A stretch of 64,000 bases of DNA from Liolophura sinensis (lineage: Eukaryota; Mollusca; Polyplacophora; Chitonida; Chitonidae). Below are positions 63,201 to 64,000 of the stretch, in pieces; positions within the stretch are counted from its first letter, which is position 1, and each line of letters starts with the position of its first letter. The translations under genes were made by a program, and so were the position numbers. Under the pieces are notes generated by a model, which was not told the origin of the DNA, did no database searches, and worked only from the letters and a program-made list of their open reading frames with translations. The stretch lies in contig NW_027017995.1 in NCBI RefSeq assembly GCF_032854445.1, forward strand, positions 1 through 64,000. Direction: 5' to 3'.

Positions 63201-64000
63201 AAGATGCGCAATTGGGCCAGGCATATCCAGGTGTTGAAAAATTGCAAATTTCTATGGTTTCCATGGATTAAGAGCCGTTGCTGGGCACGTGATCTTGACA
63301 TCATTGATTATTCATTTGTGGCTACAGCCAAAAGTATTGGTCGGAGAGCAACGCGGTTTGCACCATTCGATTTCTCGTCACAAAATACGTCGGATTAGCC
63401 TCTTACCAGCAGCATTGGAACAGTTTTTCCACTTTTGCATTTTTGCCTGGTCTTTTTGCTAATTGAAATCGGCTACATTAACTATGTACAATCGCGACTG
63501 GTCATTACTATATTCAGCATTTCATTATAAGTTATGTGCCCTTCGGTAGCCCAGACGACGTCAAATCTTTGGGCCAAGCCCATTTAACTCACCCAGCAAA
63601 TGTCTCACTTCTAAGTCGAAGACAAACTCAATGTCTTTATCTACATGTAGAAAAACCACACCATTTGTATATCAAAAAAAACACAAGGTACTTGATACAG
63701 TCTGCTGTAAAAAGTACAATTGAAACACTGACCCACATCAATAAGGTGCCAAAAGATGCGCAATTGGGCAAGGCATCTCCAGCTGTTGAAAAATTGCAAA
63801 TTTCTATGGTTTCCATGGATTAAGAGTTGTTGCTGGGCACGTGATCTTGACATCATTGATTATTCATTTGTGGCTACAGCCAAAAGTATTGGTTGGAGAG
63901 CAACGCGGTTTGCACCATTCGATTTTTCGTCACAAAATACGTCGGATTAGCCTCTTACCAGCAGCATTGGAACAGTTTTCCCACTTTTGGATTTTTGCCT
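60259..64000 (+). repeat. Right flank, seven monomers, more divergent
   Basis: Monomers start at 60,259, 60,808, 61,357, 61,906, 62,455, 63,006 and 63,557 (partial). Spacing is again irregular because of single-base indels: ATTTCCTCGTC at about 60,624, CTTTTGATTTT at about 60,687, CTCACCAGC at about 60,840, CCCACCATC at about 60,983, GGATAAAAGAG at about 62,714 and GAAACACTG at about 63,723. The monomer at 60,808 shares GCCACAAG, AAATCCGTCGG and TTTGGAATTTTG with 11,313; the one at 60,259 shares CAGCAGTATTGG with 10,764. The last copies have TATATC interrupting the A-run. No p-type head is seen here apart from one TTTATAAA at about 62,563. Confidence 0.8.
61357..62454 (+). repeat. Adjacent duplicated monomer pair
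   Basis: The monomers at 61,357 and 61,906 share GTAAGAACCG, CACGCGATC and CTTACTAGC, a combination found nowhere else in the window. They differ at GACAACATTGAATATT (first) versus GACATCATTGATTATT (second) and at GCGAATTG versus CCGAATTG. This indicates a recent single-monomer tandem duplication. Confidence 0.7.

Larger units (their letters stand above)
1..64000 (+). repeat. Satellite DNA array, about 550-bp monomer, head to tail, about 116 copies
   Basis: The same unit repeats from the first base to the last with no other sequence between copies. I anchored each copy on GACGTC followed by AAATCTTTGGG. The first anchor is at 323 and the last at 63,557, giving 115 complete intervals averaging about 549.9 bp (range 547-553). 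Orientation never changes. Partial copies lie at 1-322 and 63,557-64,000. Variation between copies is mainly point substitutions shared by groups of monomers, plus length changes in an A-run and occasional single-base indels. Array size, lack of genes and homogenised subtypes are characteristic of eukaryotic heterochromatic satellites. I do not recognise the family, and cannot say from sequence alone whether it is centromeric, pericentromeric or subtelomeric. No telomeric repeat is present. Confidence 0.97.

Noticed and set aside
1-64000. CRISPR array
   Set aside because: The repeat unit is about 550 bp with no separate spacers, and no cas genes are present.
1-64000. Ribosomal DNA or 5S gene cluster spacer repeats
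   Set aside because: No rRNA gene sequence is found in any of the roughly 116 units, and no spacer-gene alternation exists.

Overview
The whole 64-kb window is one uninterrupted head-to-tail satellite DNA array. I found no protein-coding gene, RNA gene, transposon or unique sequence in it. The unit is about 550 bp: 116 occurrences of the anchor GACGTC followed by AAATCTTTGGG lie between 323 and 63,557, with a mean spacing of about 549.9 bp. All copies have the same orientation. An array this long and gene-free points to constitutive heterochromatin (centromeric, pericentromeric or subtelomeric) of a eukaryote. Nothing I recognise fixes the species, and I do not recognise this satellite family. 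Base composition is roughly 40 percent GC.

Layout. (1) 1-3.5 kb: monomers that include a trimer present twice (1-1256 and 1649-2910); the two copies differ only by single-base indels. (2) About 3.5-18.9 kb and about 18.9-27.8 kb: two collinear blocks from an older duplication of about 15.39 kb (28 monomers). The left block is longer by whole monomers gained or lost at four places, one of them a perfect-phase dimer duplication at about 7952-10149. (3) 28,081-59,977: a very recent tandem duplication of a 29-monomer, 15,948-bp block, in which I noticed only two differences between the copies. (4) 59,978-64,000: a right flank whose monomers resemble those at about 10.8-12.4 kb rather than their immediate neighbours.

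Within the 29-monomer block the monomers fall into recognisable subtypes, labelled here p, a, b, c, c', d, e and f. They form modules that each begin with a p monomer and run 3, 5, 6, 3, 5 and 7 monomers long. Several monomers are chimeras of two subtypes, as expected from in-phase unequal crossing-over; the junction monomer at 43,760-44,309 records the crossover that made the 29-monomer duplication.

Each monomer carries a TATA-like element next to an A-tract, a G-box/E-box CACGTG, and an unusual number of perfect short dyad symmetries. Open frames of 60-118 codons recur on both strands. They are by-products of homogenised repeats and I do not call them genes. The interest here lies in array architecture and turnover, not in a gene system. 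Coordinates of duplications and modules were read by eye; identities were judged by spot comparison, not by full alignment.
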